Positions 63,506-64,000 of a DNA stretch of 64,000 nucleotides are shown in pieces. This stretch comes from Planctomycetaceae bacterium. GTDB taxonomy: Bacteria > Planctomycetota > Planctomycetia > Pirellulales > Pirellulaceae. Location: contig JAIYDN010000096.1 of the NCBI GenBank assembly GCA_027487485.1, positions 1-64,000 of the forward strand, in the 5' to 3' direction. The position numbers and the translations under genes were made by a program. Position 1 is the first letter of the stretch, and every line of letters starts with the position of its first letter. The notes beneath the pieces were generated by a model. That model searched no databases, was not told the origin of the DNA, and saw nothing but the letters and a program-made list of their open reading frames with translations.

Positions 63506-64000
63506 ATGTCCATCCAAGAAAATGTCCCTTCCATGTGTATGCCGGCTACGGCGCAAATGAAGCAGACTGTGGAACACATGCGTTTGGTTGACTCCAAGAA
63601 ACGAAAGGCAAACTGGCAGCGTTGGGGAGCATACTTATCGGAGCGACAGTGGGGGACAGTTCGCGAAGACTATTCCGAGAATCAAGAACCATGGTTTTCG
63701 TTCCCTCATGACCACGCTAGAAGCCGTGCTTATCGTTGGGGCGAAGACGGGTTGCTAGGGATTTGTGACCGCGAAGGCAGACTGTGTTTCTCGTTCGCCT
63801 TTTGGAACACTCACGACCCAATCCTGAAGGAACGCCTATACGGTTTGTCGGGGCCAGAGGGAAACCATGGCGAAGATGTCAAGGAATGCTACTACTATCT
63901 CGATTCTACCCCCACCCATTCTTACATGAAGGGGCTCTACAAGTACCCTCAGGCACGATTCCCCTACGAGGGTTTGACCGACATTAACCGTCGTCGCTCG
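63506..64000 (+). CDS. GH63-like glycosidase, N-terminal part cut by the right edge
   Basis: The frame is open from the ATG at 63506 to the last base, 165 codons. After a short leader it reads [78 protein letters not shown], then [20 protein letters not shown]. This is the start of a large bacterial glucosidase-like family of GH63 (about 880-900 residues in full). Its role is probably glucan or glucoside breakdown, perhaps linked to the glucan synthase at 40255, but the catalytic residues lie beyond the window. Confidence 0.88.
   Translation, partial: MSIQENVPSMCMPATAQMKQTVEHMRLVDSKKRKANWQRWGAYLSERQWGTVREDYSENQEPWFSFPHDHARSRAYRWGEDGLLGICDREGRLCFSFAFWNTHDPILKERLYGLSGPEGNHGEDVKECYYYLDSTPTHSYMKGLYKYPQARFPYEGLTDINRRRS

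Noticed and set aside
1-64000. tRNA or rRNA genes, prophage or complete insertion sequence
   Set aside because: No cloverleaf, rRNA segment, integrase, transposase or phage structural gene was recognised anywhere in the window.

Overview
The window looks like chromosomal DNA from a planctomycete of the Pirellulaceae (Rhodopirellula/Pirellula-like). The main evidence is a secreted, cysteine-rich protein built from planctomycete 'YTV' repeats (18124-19797). Supporting evidence: very short intergenic palindromic repeats, a UVR-motif protein, an M1 peptidase next to a DUF6702 protein, and several exported S1C proteases. No tRNA, rRNA, CRISPR array, complete insertion sequence or prophage was seen. 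Gene order is mosaic, with frequent strand switches and only short operons. These assignments come from reading motifs by eye; no database search was possible.

Layout. 1-1071 is a gene-poor, repeat-rich left edge: 11-bp tandem repeats, AACCCC/GGGGTT palindromes and a 68-bp tandem repeat. 1072-2263 is a two-gene operon (SPFH membrane protein, then an Arc-like ribbon-helix-helix regulator), preceded by three hexamers spaced exactly 11 bp. 2538-7238 holds an exported HEAT/receiver-like protein, a receiverless sigma-54 activator and ribBA. 7443-12367 is an RND efflux pair. 12416-16512 (minus) holds an ankyrin protein, a CocE/NonD hydrolase and a pyrimidine-nucleoside phosphorylase. 16642-26301 (plus) holds an HtrA protease, the YTV wall protein, aconitase, a CobA-HemD fusion and an exported alpha/beta hydrolase.

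26318-40110 is bounded by two inverted copies of a 106-bp palindromic element. Between them lie wecB, a tight dehydrogenase/HDAC-like deacetylase/purU operon, a vWA protein divergent from a WXG100-like + coiled-coil pair, an aminotransferase, leuCD, a TerB-like protein, a DTE-family epimerase, an aquaglyceroporin and a CobW GTPase. 40255-49143 is one giant cyclic beta-1,2-glucan synthase gene.

49386-64000 holds two small exported/coiled-coil proteins, an ECF sigma factor, a leucyl-protein transferase, a UVR-motif protein, a WecG/TagA-type glycosyltransferase with a long disordered N-terminus, the M1 peptidase/DUF6702 pair, a second S1C protease, gltX, a GGQ release-factor-like protein and the start of a GH63-like glycosidase cut by the right edge.

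Functionally the window mixes core metabolism (riboflavin, TCA cycle, tetrapyrrole, leucine, tRNA charging) with envelope and polysaccharide genes (YTV protein, WecB, WecG-like, cyclic glucan synthase, GH63-like, RND pump, HtrA proteases). The least explained parts are the SPFH/RHH unit with its phased operator, the exported receiver-like protein beside a receiverless sigma-54 activator, and the vWA/WXG100-like/coiled-coil cassette.
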